Shown here: positions 47,701 to 57,532 of the stretch, in pieces
Layout: every line of letters starts with the position of its first letter
Numbering within the stretch: the first letter of the stretch is position 1
Assembly: GCF_001442615.1 (NCBI RefSeq)
Contig: NZ_LMXN01000007.1
Coordinates: 62,001 to 126,000, forward strand
Source of the DNA: Algoriphagus resistens
GTDB lineage: Bacteria; Bacteroidota; Bacteroidia; Cytophagales; Cyclobacteriaceae
DNA length: 64,000 bases
Direction: 5' to 3'
Made by a program: the position numbers and the translations under genes
Notes under the pieces: generated by a model
The model's input: the letters and a program-made list of their open reading frames with translations, nothing else
What the model was told of the DNA's origin: nothing
Databases searched by the model: none

Positions 47701-48348
47701 CTATATTTTCACCTTTAACCAATTAAAGAATTCTTCAATGGAGTAGAATAGTTCATCAGGCTGTAACGCCAGCAGTTTTGCAGGCTCGGAAGTTTCCGCC
47801 CAAGCAGCGGCAACTGATGCTACTCCGGCCTCTCGACTGGACAAAATATCGCTCGGTGCATCACCGACATAGATTACCTCATCCTTGGACACATTTTCGA
47901 GTTTTTCCAAGATCAACTGAATTGCTTCCGGCTTTCGGGGTCCAAGCGGGGATCCTGTTTCAATAAATTCAAACATCTCCTCAAGCTGGAACTGCTTCAA
48001 TGAAATTCCCGTACTATATCTTCCTTTGCCTGTCACCAGTGACAGATGAACTCCTTTTTCTTTCAAAAATCCCAAAAGTGAAGAAATCCTCTCAAAGGGT
48101 GTAGAACACATGTGATGAGAGGATTCATAATATCGGAGATAATCGGCTACACCTTTATCATAGTGCGCCGGGGCCAAAGCTTTGATCGTCCCTTCTTCAG
48201 ACGGTCCAAATGTTGCGATAATTTCCCCATCCGAAACTGGACGTTTTATCAATGGCTCTATAGCTTGGCGAAATGCGGAAATACAAAGAGGCAATGTGTT
48301 GGCAATTGTACCATCCAGATCAAAAATTACTGCTTTTATTCGTCTCAT
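47701..48348 (-). CDS. HAD-superfamily phosphatase (phosphoglycolate phosphatase-like)
   Basis: 215 residues, cytoplasmic. HAD motifs: VIFDLDGT (nucleophile D10, acid D12), LVTGKGR (motif II Thr), PRKPEAIQ (motif III Lys) and VIYVGDAPSDI (motif IV Asp pair). A helical cap between motifs I and II places it in the Gph/beta-phosphoglucomutase group. The substrate is probably a small phosphorylated sugar or glycolate. Confidence 0.92.
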   Translation of the reverse strand: MRRIKAVIFDLDGTIANTLPLCISAFRQAIEPLIKRPVSDGEIIATFGPSEEGTIKALAPAHYDKGVADYLRYYESSHHMCSTPFERISSLLGFLKEKGVHLSLVTGKGRYSTGISLKQFQLEEMFEFIETGSPLGPRKPEAIQLILEKLENVSKDEVIYVGDAPSDILSSREAGVASVAAAWAETSEPAKLLALQPDELFYSIEEFFNWLKVKI

Positions 48349-48418
48349 AGAATGGTTAAAAGTCGGATTACTATAAATTGGATTAAACCAAAAATACTCA
48401 GGCAGAAAAAGTGAGGGA

Positions 48419-48865
48419 TTACTTCTTCACTAATTCCATATGTAAAATCGGATAGGGTTTTCCCGTACTGTCAACTTCGGATCTACCAATTATTTCAAAT
48501 CCATTTCTAAGATAGAACTCCAGCGCTTTTAGATTTTGCTCGTTCACATCCACTTTGGCGACCTGCAGATTTTTAATCGCATGATCCAATAAGGATTTTC
48601 CTATTCCCTTTCCAGCGTAATCTGGATAAACAAAGAGCATTTCCAGATTCCTTTCTGCTACTCCGGAAAAGCCAAGAATCTCCCTCGAGTCCGCCCGCAC
48701 ACAATTCAACTCCACTGCTTTTAAATACTCATTTAAAATCAATGGCTTGAAAAACAAGATATCTTCTTCCTGTAGAAAATCGTGTGTCGCCCGTACGGAG
48801 ACCTCCCACAATTCTAAAACTTCAGAATATTCGGATGGGTGAATTTCGGTGATTTTATATTTCAT
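48419..48865 (-). CDS. GNAT-family N-acetyltransferase
   Basis: 148 residues from the ATG at 48865, 11 nt inside the end of the upstream GNAT gene; the frame open to 48934 lacks family similarity upstream of KYKITEIHPSEY. The acetyl-CoA loop is YAGKGIGKSLLDHA, followed by VDVNEQNLKALEFYLRNGF and the usual PYPILHMEL end. The acceptor is unknown. Confidence 0.9.
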   Translation of the reverse strand: MKYKITEIHPSEYSEVLELWEVSVRATHDFLQEEDILFFKPLILNEYLKAVELNCVRADSREILGFSGVAERNLEMLFVYPDYAGKGIGKSLLDHAIKNLQVAKVDVNEQNLKALEFYLRNGFEIIGRSEVDSTGKPYPILHMELVKK

Positions 48866-49292
48866 AAACTCTTGGGTTGTGCCGTTCCATATAAAAGTCA
48901 GGGTTGGCAAGCGGGGCGAAACCATACTTTTCATAGAGCCAAGGTGCCGTATCAGTCAACAATATCCAGCGTCTCAGATTTTGCAGCTCTTCATGTGAAG
49001 TGATGCTCTCCATCAGCCATTTGCTCAGACCAAGACCGCGGAACTTCTTGAGGATAAAAACATCTCCTAAATAGGCTATGGTAGAAAAATCAGAAATTAT
49101 CTTGGCATAGCCAACTTGTTCATTCTTATGATAGACACCAAAGTTCAGGCAGTTCTCTATAGCTTTATTCACCGTCTCGAACTTGATTCCATTTGCCCAT
49201 CCCGATTCCCTACTTAAAAAGCGGTGGATAAGTGTTCTGTCCAATTTCTCCTTATCCGTCGAGATCAGAAAGTCATTCTTTCGTAATTCCAT
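48855..49292 (-). CDS. GNAT-family N-acetyltransferase
   Basis: 145 residues. The acetyl-CoA loop is FRGLGLSKWLMESI, preceded by VFILKKF and followed by WILLTDTAPWLYEKYGFAP, typical of small GNAT enzymes. It overlaps the second GNAT gene, so the pair is probably cotranscribed. The two differ in the acceptor half. The substrate is unknown. Confidence 0.9.
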   Translation of the reverse strand: MELRKNDFLISTDKEKLDRTLIHRFLSRESGWANGIKFETVNKAIENCLNFGVYHKNEQVGYAKIISDFSTIAYLGDVFILKKFRGLGLSKWLMESITSHEELQNLRRWILLTDTAPWLYEKYGFAPLANPDFYMERHNPRVYEI

Positions 49293-49487
49293 TTGCGTAA
49301 TATTCTAAACAGCCTAAACCAGTTCTTCTTTGCCGGGATCTCCCCAATGCAATCCAAGAGCAAAATTCAATGTTGAAGCGAATGATAATAGCTTGTAAAA
49401 CTCAATAAAAACAAAACCATGTAAACCAATCCTACTTTCCGTTGCAAAACCGGGGAAATACTGAAAAAGTTTACTCCAGTCCACCTA

Positions 49488-49835
49488 TTAAACCTCTGAC
49501 CAAACTGCAAGCTCATTTCCGGAAGGATCAAGAAAATGGAACCTGCGTCCACCTGGGAAAGAAAAAATATCGGTTGAAATCTTTCCGTTTGCCTTGACTA
49601 TCTCACTTTTCACATGGTCCAAGTCACGGTGATACAATACAATCAATGCCCCATTTACGATCTCACCATTTATTTTCTCAAAGCCACCCTCCACTCCACT
49701 TTCAGAAAAAGCAGTGTAATTGGGGCCATAATCTGTAAAAGCCCAGCCAAAAACCTTCGAATAGAATTTCTTGATTTCAACAAGATCCTTCGCTTTAAAC
49801 TCTATGTAATTAATATGATTGTTGGTACTGCTCAT
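49488..49835 (-). CDS. VOC family protein (glyoxalase/bleomycin-resistance fold)
   Basis: 115 residues. Two beta-alpha-beta-beta-beta modules are visible: NYIEFKAKDLVEIKKFYSKV with FGWAFTDYGPNYTAF, and GALIVLYHRDLDHVKSEIV with FPGGRRFHFLDPSGNELAVW. Metal ligands could be early His/Glu and the late Glu of SGNELAVW. The family includes lyases, dioxygenases and drug-binding proteins; no specific role can be given. Confidence 0.9.
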   Translation of the reverse strand: MSSTNNHINYIEFKAKDLVEIKKFYSKVFGWAFTDYGPNYTAFSESGVEGGFEKINGEIVNGALIVLYHRDLDHVKSEIVKANGKISTDIFSFPGGRRFHFLDPSGNELAVWSEV

Positions 49836-50002
49836 TAGAAAAATGGGAGAAAGTTAATGGTACTTCAAGTTACTATACGAAGATAGAACATCACAAAGAT
49901 TAGTTGAATATTTTAATCTTTGCGCTGAATTCAACCTATTTCAATTTCTTCCTCAATGATAAACCTCAAATAATGCTTGAAAAAGAAAACGTTGCAAACT
50001 GC

Positions 50003-50917
50003 CTAATTAAACAATTGCCGAAAAGCTAGCGGGGAAAGACTGGTTTTACTTTTAAATAACTTGCTAAACGACTGGGGATGTTCGAAACCGAGCTCATAAG
50101 CAATCTCACTAACTGACAACTCAGTGGTGGAAAGTCGCTCTTTTGCTTTCTCGATCAGCTTTTCATGGATATGGTTTTGGGTGCTTTGTCCAGTGAAAGA
50201 CTTCAGGGAATTACTCAGGTAATTGGGAGAGACATTTAGTGAATCCGCTACAAACTGCACAGAGGGCAATCCTTCATTTTCACTGCTGAAGAAATTCTCC
50301 AGTACTTCTTCCAGCCGGACCAGTAAGGCATGATTTTCTATTTTCCGTGTGATAAACTGCCGCTCGTAGAAGCGTTCGGCATAATTGAGCAACAGTTCGA
50401 TTTGGGAGATAATGATATTTTGACTGAACTTGTCAATGTTAGCCTGATATTCCTGCTGGATAGTCTCCAATAGACTGGCAATTGTATGCTCCTCCCTTTC
50501 GGATAGAAAAAGTGCTTCCGTAAGGGAATAATCAAAAAAGCCGTACTGCTTTATTTTCTTTGCGAGAGTAGAACCCCACAGAAAATCAGGATGAATCAGC
50601 AAGATCCATCCTGATTGTTTTAGTTGTGGATGGCTCTCCACATACTCAATATTCAATAGCTGATTCGGAGCAAAGAAAGACATTAATCCCTCATCAAAAT
50701 CATATTCAGACTGCCCATACCGATACTTTCCCGGAACACCCTTTTTGAGCGAAATAGAATAATAGGACTGTAGCCAGCTCACTTTATCATGCTCAGGTAG
50801 ATGCACCATGGTGCTATAATCCACCAAACTGATCAAAGGATGCAGCGGCGGACGTAAGCCTCTCACCTTATGAAACTCCGATATAGAATCGACTTTATAG
50901 ATTTTATTGCTCTTCAT
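50003..50917 (-). CDS. AraC-family transcriptional regulator
   Basis: 304 residues. An N-terminal cupin-like sensing region (about 1-180) is followed by the two-helix-turn-helix AraC domain at the end: VQFVADSLNVSPNYLSNSLK and SVSEIAYELGFEHPQSFSKL, closing with SKTSLSPLAFRQLFN. It lies upstream of the VOC and downstream of an SDR gene on the same strand. In Bacteroidota such regulators often control the adjacent SDR gene. It is too distant to be assigned to the susC operators. Confidence 0.92.
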   Translation of the reverse strand: MKSNKIYKVDSISEFHKVRGLRPPLHPLISLVDYSTMVHLPEHDKVSWLQSYYSISLKKGVPGKYRYGQSEYDFDEGLMSFFAPNQLLNIEYVESHPQLKQSGWILLIHPDFLWGSTLAKKIKQYGFFDYSLTEALFLSEREEHTIASLLETIQQEYQANIDKFSQNIIISQIELLLNYAERFYERQFITRKIENHALLVRLEEVLENFFSSENEGLPSVQFVADSLNVSPNYLSNSLKSFTGQSTQNHIHEKLIEKAKERLSTTELSVSEIAYELGFEHPQSFSKLFKSKTSLSPLAFRQLFN

Positions 50918-51023
50918 AACCCAAAATTGATTTAAGAAAGATTTTCACCTCACACCCTGATCCTTCGCCCCTGTCTGTGTCGCAGGGAGGAGCAAAGCCC
51001 AGGTCGAAAATAAATCACGACTC

Positions 51024-51785
51024 CTACAAGAATATCCCACCTGAAACCTCTATACGCTGACCATTGATCCATCGGGAATCTTCTGTACATAGAAAGGCAA
51101 CTACGCCCCCAATATCTTCCGCTTCGCCCACTCGCCCCAAAGCAGTTACACTGGATATCAGATTCCGCCTCTGTTCATTATCCCGGGTTTGACCTCCACC
51201 AAAATCAGTAGCAATCGCTCCTGGAGCCACTACATTTGCGGTAATTTGCCGAGGTCCAAGTTCTTTGGCCAAGTAGCGTGTAAACACTTCCACTCCACCT
51301 TTCATGGCTGCGTATGCAGATGAATTAGGGAAACTGAATCTCGCCAAACCTGAAGAGATATTGATAATTCTGCCACCATCGCTTAGAAGAGGTACTGCTT
51401 TCTGGGAAAGGAAATAAACACCCTTCAAGTGAATATTTGCCATTTCATCAAACTGCTCCTCCGAAGTCTCTAGGAAAGGCGTGTAAATCCCCGTTCCTGC
51501 ATTGTTGATCAGGAAATCGAAGGTTTCAGCTCCTTTCTCTTCTTTCAAATAAGTGGATAGCTGGGCAAAGAACCCATCAAAAGTCTTCACATCACTGGAA
51601 TCCAACTGAAAGGCCTTCCCTGATCTGCCGAGTTTCTCAATTTCAGTCACTACTGCTTCCGCTGCGGATTTGTTCGTGTGGTAAGTGATCACCACATCTA
51701 TGCCTTTTTGGGCGAGATTGATCGCCATATCCCTACCCAAACCACGGCTTCCACCAGTGACCAATGCAATTTTACTGTCTGTCAT
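51024..51785 (-). CDS. short-chain dehydrogenase/reductase (SDR)
   Basis: 253 residues, classical SDR. Cofactor motif TGGSRGLG (10-17), NNAG (94-97), catalytic S145, Y158 and K162 (YAAMK), and a late GQRIEVSGGIFL. The lack of an acidic residue right after beta-2 (VVITYHTNKS) suggests NADP(H). The substrate is unknown. It lies 107 bp upstream of the AraC regulator gene on the same strand. Confidence 0.94.
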   Translation of the reverse strand: MTDSKIALVTGGSRGLGRDMAINLAQKGIDVVITYHTNKSAAEAVVTEIEKLGRSGKAFQLDSSDVKTFDGFFAQLSTYLKEEKGAETFDFLINNAGTGIYTPFLETSEEQFDEMANIHLKGVYFLSQKAVPLLSDGGRIINISSGLARFSFPNSSAYAAMKGGVEVFTRYLAKELGPRQITANVVAPGAIATDFGGGQTRDNEQRRNLISSVTALGRVGEAEDIGGVVAFLCTEDSRWINGQRIEVSGGIFL

Positions 51786-51961
51786 TTTTTTGAAATTTTG
51801 TTTTCACAAAGCTCCCCCAAAATACAAAATCAGGCTTAGCCAAATCTACGGATGATGTAGCCAAAAATGAGGCGTACGAATAATTCAATACTATCCTCAA
51901 AAACACACAGAATGAAAAAAGTATGTTTGTATAGTCCCCTATAAACCTAAGCAGCCCCATT

Positions 51962-52321
51962 TCATCCCAATTTCTTTCTCAGCGACAAGCCTCCAACCAA
52001 GATTGAAATTCCTGCTACCACTGGTCCATATGCAATTAAAATAGAGTCACCAGTATTCAAAATCCCTGTAAAAGTACCGATAGTTATAGCTAAACCGCAA
52101 AGCGTCAAAACAGCCCCTATTCCAATCATTTCTTTTGATCTATCCCGATGAGATCCTTGCAGAAGTCGTCTTTGAATCTCATTATCCAGTAACCTTACAA
52201 TAATTCTAATCTCATCATCCCCAATATTATTCTTTTCCAACTCCTTCCTGACATTATATAAGTCAAAATCTTTATCGTTGATTTTCTGGAGATAATAATC
52301 TATGATTTTTGCTCTTTCCAT
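51962..52321 (-). CDS. small two-TM membrane protein of unknown function
   Basis: 119 residues from the ATG at 52321; upstream residues in the open frame (to 52393) look non-coding. A charged helical N-terminus (MERAKIIDYYLQKINDKDF, IGDDEIRIIVRLLDNEIQRR) precedes two membrane segments (GIGAVLTLCGLAITIGTFTG and LIAYGPVVAGISILVGGLS). I do not recognise the family. It is divergent from an MFS gene. Confidence 0.75.
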   Translation of the reverse strand: MERAKIIDYYLQKINDKDFDLYNVRKELEKNNIGDDEIRIIVRLLDNEIQRRLLQGSHRDRSKEMIGIGAVLTLCGLAITIGTFTGILNTGDSILIAYGPVVAGISILVGGLSLRKKLG

Positions 52322-52507
52322 AAACTTCTGATTGCTAGGTAACAGCCTAAAACTAACAAGTTTTGAAGAAATCGCCCAAGTCTGCAGCTTCACAGCTTGG
52401 AAATTATCAGAAAGTCATCGGTGTGATACAGAAACGTAAATATCATAGCTCATAGGATTACTCCCTGTTATTGATTTTCTTCACTTAAACTACCTTTATT
52501 TCTGTCC

Positions 52508-53689
52508 TTGAATAAGCTGCTACTTCTTCTCATTATCTATTTGGCATTTATCAGCCTAGGACTCCCGGATGCATTACTTGGCTCTGCATGGCCAGCCATG
52601 TTCGAATATTTGAGTGTTCCTGTGGATTATGCAGGGATTATTGCGATGATTGTAGCGGCAGGAACCGTTATTTCAAGCCTATTCAGTGGTAATCTTATCC
52701 AGAAGTTTGGGGCCGCAAAGGTGACTACTGTCAGTGTATTCCTGACTGCAATTGCGCTCATGGGATTTTCCTATTCCCATCACTTCCTTTTCCTCTGCAT
52801 ACTGGCCATCCCTCTTGGCTTGGGAGCGGGCAGTGTGGATGCCGCACTCAATAACTATGTGGCGCTCCATTACCAGGCTAGGCATATGAATTGGCTTCAC
52901 AGCTTTTGGGGGGTTGGAGCGGCACTTGGGCCAATGATTATGGCCGGCTATTTAGCCAAAGGGGAGTCTTGGTCCCAAGGCTATCGTACGGTGGCCTGGA
53001 TCCAAATTACACTAGTTGTTATCTTGATCATGTCGCTTCCCATTTGGACTACCAAGCAGGTAGCGGATGGATCAGAACAGGAAAGAAAGACTAAAAACCC
53101 CTTCATCCTATTAAAAACAATGCCCGGGCTAAAACAAGCTCTTTTCATATTCTTTTGTTACTGCAGTATTGAGGCCACTTTCGGATTATGGGGAGCAAGT
53201 TTCTTAGTTTTCGTGAAAGGCTTCGCTGCAGATCTTGCAGCAAGACTGGTATCCCTTTATTATGTCGGTATTACAGCCGGCAGATTGCTTTCCGGTTTAT
53301 TGACTAATTACTTCACCAACCGCCAGTTGGTTTATCTGGGGCAAGGTCTTATTGCAATTGGCTTGATTTTATTGTTCATGCCATTTAAGGCTATGCTTTT
53401 ACCGGGATTTATTTTAGTCGGATTAGGGTGTGCGCCGATATTCCCAAGTCTTTTACATGAAACTCCGGTGAATTTTGGAGAAAAGTACGCTCAAAAAATT
53501 ATGGGAATGCAAATGGCCAGTGCCTATGTAGGAATTACGGTGATGCCTTTTCTTTTTGGAAAAATCAGCAAATGGGCTGGTTACTCTTCATTAGTTTTAT
53601 TTTTGGGAATATTTCTGCTGCTGATGCTATTGCTTACCAGAGACTTATTTCAAAAAACCGGTAAAAAAACTACTTCACCGGATTCCTAA
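52508..53689 (+). CDS. MFS transporter
   Basis: 393 residues with about 12 membrane segments, apparently from a TTG at 52508 since no ATG precedes the first segment. Family features: GSAWPAMFEYLSVPVDYAG, the inter-helix motif GNLIQKFGAAKVTTVS, GLGAGSVDAALNNYVALHY and GVGAALGPMIMAGYL. The pattern resembles FucP/sugar-type MFS proteins of Bacteroidota, so a sugar is a likely but unproven cargo. An inverted repeat at 53720 follows the stop. Confidence 0.9.
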   Translation: MNKLLLLLIIYLAFISLGLPDALLGSAWPAMFEYLSVPVDYAGIIAMIVAAGTVISSLFSGNLIQKFGAAKVTTVSVFLTAIALMGFSYSHHFLFLCILAIPLGLGAGSVDAALNNYVALHYQARHMNWLHSFWGVGAALGPMIMAGYLAKGESWSQGYRTVAWIQITLVVILIMSLPIWTTKQVADGSEQERKTKNPFILLKTMPGLKQALFIFFCYCSIEATFGLWGASFLVFVKGFAADLAARLVSLYYVGITAGRLLSGLLTNYFTNRQLVYLGQGLIAIGLILLFMPFKAMLLPGFILVGLGCAPIFPSLLHETPVNFGEKYAQKIMGMQMASAYVGITVMPFLFGKISKWAGYSSLVLFLGIFLLLMLLLTRDLFQKTGKKTTSPDS

Positions 53690-53719
53690 AATCCTTTGAA
53701 CCAGACATTTTATCAGTTA

Positions 53720-53742
53720 GTGGTCTGCGGAGCACAGACCAC
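53720..53742. repeat. hairpin with GTGCTCC-type loop after the MFS gene
   Basis: gtggtctg (53720-53727) and cagaccac (53735-53742) form an 8-bp stem around cggagca. On the minus strand the loop reads TGCTCCG, like the ctc triloop hairpin at 59704-59722. There is no T tract on either side, so it may be a weak terminator or a dispersed palindrome. Confidence 0.6.
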
Positions 53743-53885
53743 CGCGAATAGAAGCTTCAATTCGCTTGCACATTAGGAAACTAAGCCTTGGATCTGAACC
53801 AAAGGATAGGTATTTTCAGAAGCTTATATAAGAGCATTGGACAAGCTAGCATACAAATTCAATCAACTTATAAAACAATTGTAAA

Positions 53886-54995
53886 TTGACCTCTATCAAA
53901 CTCCTGATTATAACAATATATGTCCTCTTTTCCACTGCAGTATTCGCTCAGGAACTGAAACCTGGATTTGATAAGGCAGAGTATATAGAAACATTAAAAA
54001 TCAACCACAAAGTCCACATCCCGCTAGACAAGTGGAAGGAGAACAAAACTGTTCCTGACCCGCAGGAATTTACTTTTACCTATAGATCTCCTGTAGTTGC
54101 TTTTGATAATATTTGGGATCTGTGGATACATAACCAAAAGCCTCTTGCCTTGATTGCTGTGCAAGGTAGTATTCCTACAGATGCCAGTTTCTTGGCAAAC
54201 CTCTATGCTGCCATGGTACCAGCCAAAGGTGAACTACAACTTACTAAGAACTTCAGGTTCCAGTACAAATTAGCTGATCATCCCAATGCAGCCGTGCACG
54301 TAGGCTGGCTGGTGGCAATGGCTTTCTTATCCGAAACAGTGGAGTCCAAGATCGATTCGCTGTACACTGCAGGAATTAAAGATTTTATCCTGACCGGACA
54401 TAGTCAGGGTGGTGGAATCACCTATATGCTCACAGCTTACCTGCACCAGTTGCAATCAGACGGTAAACTTCCGCAAGACATCCAATTCAAAACCTATTGC
54501 AGTGCAGGACCTAAGCCGGGCAATTTGTTTTTTGCCTATGACTATGAGAAAATGACTGAAGGTGGTTGGGGGTATAATGTGGTGAACACCGTGGACTGGG
54601 TGCCTGATGTCCCTTTTTCTATACAGACAGTGAATGATTTCACAGCGGTTAATCCATTTAGAAATGCAAAGTCACTGATCAAAAAGCAGAAATTCCCCAA
54701 GAATATCGCCTTAAACCATGCGTACAATCAACTCAGCAAACCCGGGCTGAAAGCACAAAAACAGTACGAAAAATATCTGGGTAAAATGATCTCCAAAGGG
54801 GTAACCAGACAGCTTCCCGACTTTACTCCTCCTGCCTACGTCCAATCAAATTACTATGTCAGAACAGGAAACACCCTTGTGTTAAGTCCCGACGAAGCGT
54901 ATTTCAACTTATACAGCAACAAAGCAGACAATAAAAATATATGGCAACACCATCTTCCTGTGCACTACCTCTTTTTAACCGAGAAACTTGAGTAG
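53886..54995 (+). CDS. secreted alpha/beta-hydrolase, class 3 lipase-like
   Basis: 369 residues with a TTG start at 53886 and a signal peptide (LFSTAVFAQ). The nucleophile elbow is TGHSQGG (Ser173) in a lipase class 3 setting (DFILTGHSQGGGITYMLTAY, YCSAGPKPGN). A later VDWVPDVPF provides a candidate Asp, and a late HHLPVHYLF region a candidate His. The substrate is unknown; lipid or ester hydrolysis in the periplasm or outside is likely. It stands alone in its region. Confidence 0.85.
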   Translation: MTSIKLLIITIYVLFSTAVFAQELKPGFDKAEYIETLKINHKVHIPLDKWKENKTVPDPQEFTFTYRSPVVAFDNIWDLWIHNQKPLALIAVQGSIPTDASFLANLYAAMVPAKGELQLTKNFRFQYKLADHPNAAVHVGWLVAMAFLSETVESKIDSLYTAGIKDFILTGHSQGGGITYMLTAYLHQLQSDGKLPQDIQFKTYCSAGPKPGNLFFAYDYEKMTEGGWGYNVVNTVDWVPDVPFSIQTVNDFTAVNPFRNAKSLIKKQKFPKNIALNHAYNQLSKPGLKAQKQYEKYLGKMISKGVTRQLPDFTPPAYVQSNYYVRTGNTLVLSPDEAYFNLYSNKADNKNIWQHHLPVHYLFLTEKLE

Positions 54996-55339
54996 AAAAT
55001 TACTTAGTGGAAGGACAAAGTCTCAACTTTTCTTGACCGCATGCCGAAAGATCGAAAAAGTGTGATTAAAAAAAATTGCATCTAAGACAATTATAGGTAA
55101 CTTGAATTATACATGCAGAGGTCCGTTGGCTACTGTTTAAAGAAGTACGGATTCCATGGTCCTCATACTTGTTTTTGTGATTTTGCAGAATTTACTGGCA
55201 AAAGCTACCCTTCTTAAGGGAACTGTGATAGTTTAATCGCTGCTTCTTGACGGGGATACAACAGAACAGTGACTTATTTTGAAGTATTATTTCTCCCAAT
55301 CATTGGAGTCATCATTCCTCCTTTTTTAGAATAAAAATT
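54996..55339. other. intergenic region after the lipase gene
   Basis: 344 bp with no gene of normal size. A 26-codon ATG frame at 55156-55236 has a hydrophobic start and an ending (ATLLKGTVIV) that recalls the first residues of SusC-like receptors. It could be a relic of one, but it is too short to call. I see no strong hairpin. Confidence 0.4.
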
Positions 55340-56344
55340 ATGACATCCCTAATTCTTCCATATCTAATTGCCCTTCTAAATTTTTCCAACCCTAAAGACA
55401 TTGTCGTTGAGCACGTCTATCTTGATCGCATCAATGCTACCGCAATAGCTGACCAAGTCCAAACCTTTGATCTGAAACAGGATTATATCAACATTAGGCA
55501 TATGGTGATCAGCAAGGATTTTTACTTAATCTCCCCAGGTGAAGAGAAGTCAAAAGGATTTGCGACTTCAATTGCTAAATTGGATAAATCAGGCAACTAC
55601 CTACATGAGATTTATAGATCCAAAGAAGGACATACAATTCGGGATATAGCCTATGATCCTTCAAAAAACATAGTGTTTGTAGCGCATAACAATAGGATCG
55701 TATGCATTAACCTTACCAATAACTCCATAATCCATGAGGTCAAATTTGATAAGAGTATTCACGGCGCAAAACTATTTAACAACAAACTTTACATTGCAAG
55801 TTTAGTAACCTCAGAGAAATCAAAAAGCTACTTTCTAGAATCTTATGATCCCTCAGGTTTAAAGCTTATAAAGCTTGAAAAAGAAATGAAATACAAGGCC
55901 GAAAACAATAAATCTTTCGCTTTTTCAAGATTCCCTACTTTATCAACAAGCGACAATAACCTGTTGTTATCCATGGGGGAGGTCAATGAGATCTACTCTT
56001 CGCATGATGGTTTTATTGATCCGGTTATAAGCTTCAAAAACATCTACAAAAACAGACCTGCTGATGGTGACATTATTTTTTCTTTAAGACAGGGAGTGGT
56101 CGGGAAATTTACCACCACAGGTTTCAGATACAGAAATAACCATTATGTGTATTTTTATGATCAAAAAACCAATAAACAATACCTCAGTAAGACCGGGGAA
56201 AGCTCTGGTGTTTATGATGATGTAACTGATTCTGGCTATTACACACCTTTTCTTACCAACTCAAATGAATACATGTTTTCCTACAAAAGATTCAGTTCAA
56301 ATGACCAAAAGATCAAAGTCATTTTATTTAATATCAAGTCTTAA
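55340..56344 (+). CDS. beta-propeller-like protein of unknown function
   Basis: 334 residues. A weak N-terminal hydrophobic stretch (LILPYLIALLNFS) could be a signal. The rest shows repeated beta-rich blocks (IRDIAYDPSKNIVFVAHNNR, HGAKLFNNKLYIASL, RFPTLSTSDNNLLLSMGEV) as in six-bladed propellers. No catalytic motif is seen. Its 3' end overlaps the start of a six-bladed propeller lipoprotein by 44 nt, so the two form an operon and may be paralogues acting together. Confidence 0.75.
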   Translation: MTSLILPYLIALLNFSNPKDIVVEHVYLDRINATAIADQVQTFDLKQDYINIRHMVISKDFYLISPGEEKSKGFATSIAKLDKSGNYLHEIYRSKEGHTIRDIAYDPSKNIVFVAHNNRIVCINLTNNSIIHEVKFDKSIHGAKLFNNKLYIASLVTSEKSKSYFLESYDPSGLKLIKLEKEMKYKAENNKSFAFSRFPTLSTSDNNLLLSMGEVNEIYSSHDGFIDPVISFKNIYKNRPADGDIIFSLRQGVVGKFTTTGFRYRNNHYVYFYDQKTNKQYLSKTGESSGVYDDVTDSGYYTPFLTNSNEYMFSYKRFSSNDQKIKVILFNIKS

Positions 56345-57377
56345 ATTCTTGCTTCTATTCCTTGCAGGATGCTCTTCATCAAATGATAAGGGCATTACTT
56401 CTTTTGTCGTTCCCAAGGAAGTTAATGCTGAATTCCAGCTTTCTGAAATTGCAAAGTCAGTTGAATACCTTTCTCTAGAAACGAGTGAGGCTTCTTATTT
56501 AAGTTTAATCCAAGATGTTAAGTCCTTTAAGGATAGAATCTATGTGGTAGATTTTCCCGGACGTATTCTTGTTTTTGATAAAGCCGGGAAATTTATCCAA
56601 CAAATAGGAACAGAAGGGGAAGGACCGGGGGAATTCTACAACCTCTCTTCATTTACCATAGATGAAGATTCAGAAATACTGTATGTGGCTACAGGCAGAA
56701 GATTGATATCCTACACCCTAAATAATGAATATTTAGCTGAAAAAAAATTTCCTTTTATCATTGATTACATAGAAATCATTGACAAAAAACTAAATCTTGT
56801 AGCAGGGGAAGACGGTGTAAAATCCGGAAACAAATTCGTAAACCTTCGTTCATTGTTTAAAGTCGATTCCGGATTGGATATAGTAGATTCAATCCCCCTT
56901 ATTTATAGGGAAATGGATGAACAAACTGGAGCGAACTATCCCTATAAGAATTTTATTTCAACTATTGAGGATGAAAACTTTATATATACTCCGGTTTTAA
57001 CTGATGAAAGTATTATTAGAGACACCTTATTTAAGATTGATGACCTAGCACTAAAACCATCAATAAAGCTTGATTTCGCTCCACCATTATTCAATGAAGA
57101 TGGCAATAAATTGATTCTCATCAAGAATGTGATCTTATCCAAAAACTTTCTCATCTGCGAATACAACAGAGAAGGAAGCAGCGCTCTTTACATAGGAGCC
57201 AGAAACACTGATTTCTCGATTAATCTGAAAGAAGGATTATTAATTGAAGATGAGGAAAGTGTGATGTTAAGACCATTTGATCTATCAAGCGATCAATTCT
57301 ACTTTGTAAAGACCTATAATTTCACTGATGCTTCAGAAGAGGAATTGAACCCTATGATCGGGATTGTAACACTTTGA
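56301..57377 (+). CDS. 6-bladed beta-propeller lipoprotein
   Basis: 358 residues from the ATG at 56301 (the frame is open from 56265). Lipobox FLAGC (Cys24). The family pattern of Bacteroidota six-bladed propellers is clear: SEIAKSVEYLSLETSE, DRIYVVDFPGRILVFDKAGK and FIQQIGTEGEGPGEFYNL. These proteins are exported and often lie near TonB receptors, but their function is unknown. The gene overlaps the previous one and converges on the GH130-like gene. Confidence 0.85.
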   Translation: MTKRSKSFYLISSLKFLLLFLAGCSSSNDKGITSFVVPKEVNAEFQLSEIAKSVEYLSLETSEASYLSLIQDVKSFKDRIYVVDFPGRILVFDKAGKFIQQIGTEGEGPGEFYNLSSFTIDEDSEILYVATGRRLISYTLNNEYLAEKKFPFIIDYIEIIDKKLNLVAGEDGVKSGNKFVNLRSLFKVDSGLDIVDSIPLIYREMDEQTGANYPYKNFISTIEDENFIYTPVLTDESIIRDTLFKIDDLALKPSIKLDFAPPLFNEDGNKLILIKNVILSKNFLICEYNREGSSALYIGARNTDFSINLKEGLLIEDEESVMLRPFDLSSDQFYFVKTYNFTDASEEELNPMIGIVTL

Positions 57378-57532
57378 TAGAATTTTGTTTGGACAGTTCA
57401 AAAAACGAGCGAAACCTCCCACTTGGTGTAGATTATACATTGAACTAGTTGGGTTTTTAGCCACCCCATTTTATTTTCCAGCAGTGCAATTCAACGCCCC
57501 TTACAGCATAACCAGATAGCCTCGGATCACAA

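Noticed and set aside
50003..50917. AraC regulator as the factor acting on the susC CAGGA sites
   Set aside because: It lies more than 30 kb away beside an SDR gene, so a local role is more likely and there is no evidence for the link.
55156..55236. 26-residue ORF with a hydrophobic start and SusC-like ending
   Set aside because: Too short, with no promoter or downstream continuation. Kept only as a possible relic in the intergenic note.
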